From Enhydrobacter aerosaccus (GTDB lineage Bacteria > Pseudomonadota > Alphaproteobacteria > Reyranellales > Reyranellaceae), in contig NZ_FUWJ01000003.1 in NCBI RefSeq assembly GCF_900167455.1, forward strand, positions 1 through 64,000: a stretch of DNA of 64,000 bases, given 5' to 3'. Positions within the stretch are counted from its first letter, which is position 1; each line of letters starts with the position of its first letter. A model generated the notes under the pieces. The model searched no databases. It was not told the DNA's origin and saw only the letters and a list, made by a program, of their open reading frames with translations. The translations under genes were made by a program, and so were the position numbers. Shown here in pieces: positions 61,790-64,000 of the stretch.

Positions 61790-62947
61790 TCATCGAGGCG
61801 GCACACGCACCCATCCTTCCATCAGCCGCCGCGCGGTGCGACTCAGCAGGACTTTCTTCACGGTCCATTCGCCGTTCTGTTCCGACGCCTCGGCGCCGAC
61901 GCTCAGTACTCCGGACGGATGACCGAAGCGCACCCGGCCGTCGGCGCCCACCGGCGCGATGCGGCTGACCACTGTGCCAGGAATGGCCGCCGCGGCCGCG
62001 ATCGCCACCGCCCCGGTACCGGTCATGGCGTGGTGCAGCACCCCCATCGAGAAGATGCGCGCCAGCAGGTCGATCGATCCGGCTTCGACGCTGCGACCGT
62101 CGGAGGCGGTATAGGGCGCGGGCCGAGCGACGAAGGCGAGCTTGGGCGTGTGCTGCCGCTTTGCCGCCTCGTCGAGACTCTTGATCAGCCCCATCGCCAG
62201 CGCGCCCTGCGCTCGTATCGTCTCTGCCCGCGCCAGCAGCTCGGCCTTGCCGTTGATGTCGCCCTGCAGCTCGGTGCCCTTCAGCCCGAGGCAGGCAGCG
62301 TCGATGAAGATGGTGGGATTGCCGGCGGTGATCAGCGTCGCCTCGATCACCCCGATGCCCGGGACATCGAGCGTATCGACGCGGCGACCGGTCGGGAACA
62401 TCGCCCCGCCACCGCCTTCGTCGTCCTCCGCCGCGGGATCGAGGAACTCGAGCTTCACCTCGGCGGCGGGAAAGGTCACGCCGTCGAGCTCGAAGGCCCC
62501 CAGTTCCACCACCTCGCCATCCTGCATCGATACATGGCTGACGATCTTCTTGGCGATGTTGGCCTGCCAGATGCGGACCGTCGCCGTGCCGTCCTTGGGA
62601 CCTTGCACCAGCCCCGTCTCGAGGGCGAAGGGACCGACGGCCGTGGTGAGATTGCCGCAATTGCCCGACCAGTCGATCATCGGCTTGTCGATCGCGACCT
62701 GGCCGAACAGATAGTCGACGTCGCAATCGGGCCGCGTCGATTTCGACAGGATGACGATCTTGCTGGTGCTCGAGGTCGCGCCGCCCATGCCGTCGATCTG
62801 CTTGCCGTAGCGATCGGGGCTGCCGATCACGCGCAGCAGCACCCGCTCGCGCTCGGCCCGATCGGACGGCAGGTCGTCGGCCAGGAAGAACACGCCCTTG
62901 CTGGTGCCGCCGCGCATATAGACAGCGGGAATGCGGAGTTGTGTCAT
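61790..62947 (-). CDS. PrpF-family isomerase
   Basis: Protein of 385 residues of the PrpF/4-oxalomesaconate tautomerase family. YMRGGTSKGVFF near the start, GGATSSTSKIVIL, DWSGNCGNLTTAVGPFAL and HHAMTGTGAVAIAAAA are typical of the diaminopimelate-epimerase-like fold. It could be 2-methylaconitate isomerase or an oxalomesaconate tautomerase. prpB/C/D are not nearby. Confidence 0.9.
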   Translation of the reverse strand: MTQLRIPAVYMRGGTSKGVFFLADDLPSDRAERERVLLRVIGSPDRYGKQIDGMGGATSSTSKIVILSKSTRPDCDVDYLFGQVAIDKPMIDWSGNCGNLTTAVGPFALETGLVQGPKDGTATVRIWQANIAKKIVSHVSMQDGEVVELGAFELDGVTFPAAEVKLEFLDPAAEDDEGGGGAMFPTGRRVDTLDVPGIGVIEATLITAGNPTIFIDAACLGLKGTELQGDINGKAELLARAETIRAQGALAMGLIKSLDEAAKRQHTPKLAFVARPAPYTASDGRSVEAGSIDLLARIFSMGVLHHAMTGTGAVAIAAAAAIPGTVVSRIAPVGADGRVRFGHPSGVLSVGAEASEQNGEWTVKKVLLSRTARRLMEGWVRVPPR

Positions 62948-63009
62948 TGCGGTAGCCTAGTCCTTTCCGACGGCGTTCTCACCTTGGCCGAGGCGGCGGC
63001 GATTGCTAG

Positions 63010-64000
<991 letters not shown>

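Overview
The window is GC-rich, gene-dense chromosome, about 80 genes with one non-coding gap over 300 bases. It looks alphaproteobacterial. The evidence is gene content and arrangement: phoR ahead of pstSCAB-phoU-phoB, a sugar-type adenosine kinase, DUF763, DUF1028 and DUF2867 families, several orphan Bug-type binding proteins, and many ATGA/GTGA gene overlaps. A Reyranella-like or related Rhodospirillales/Hyphomicrobiales genome is my impression and is not proven. There is no CRISPR array, insertion sequence, rRNA or prophage. Two tRNAs are present: Gly-GCC on the minus strand at 36314-36388 and Ala-CGC on the plus strand at 41768-41843.

Layout. 1-9.7 kb: end of a porin, a UbiH-type monooxygenase, a CobW GTPase with a WD40 partner, a Bcr/CflA transporter, a MoeB/ThiF E1-like enzyme coupled to a DsrE-like protein, adenosine kinase and an AmpG-like permease. 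9.7-16.7 kb: a complete phosphate regulon on the minus strand, with a triple Pho-box repeat before pstS, a strong stem-loop after pstS and a terminator hairpin embedded in the 3' end of the opposing permease gene. 16.7-25 kb: rhomboid protease, argG, rlmN, a TrmH-type methylase, two other methyltransferases, a damaged-looking GIY-YIG gene, and an ECF42-type sigma factor with its DGPF/YCII partner and a matching promoter. 25-38.8 kb: dehydrogenase, TauD oxygenase, DUF1028/Bug/LysR group, DUF763, panC, hisC, a RelE-type toxin-antitoxin pair next to tRNA-Gly, rfbA, a YbaK-type deacylase, and a metal-binding protein with a Zur-like box at its start codon. 38.8-45.3 kb: folD, YggT, FHA protein, RidA, two unrecognised genes, a second TauD oxygenase and an acyl-CoA dehydrogenase.

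45.4-50 kb is the most unusual region. Two ferritin-like diiron proteins, about 70% identical by hand count, flank a PaaE-like NAD(P)H reductase with a C-terminal 2Fe-2S domain. The second paralogue is translationally coupled to a four-cysteine membrane mini-protein, and a perfect inverted repeat lies in the divergent promoter region. I infer a multicomponent oxygenase of unknown substrate. 50-64 kb: Old Yellow Enzyme, orphan response regulator, ribA with a degenerate RibB-like half, alanine dehydrogenase and an exonuclease, three solute-binding proteins without permeases, an AlkB-like dioxygenase, a three-gene membrane/envelope operon, a PrpF-type isomerase and the start of a Tat-exported family 1 glycosidase.
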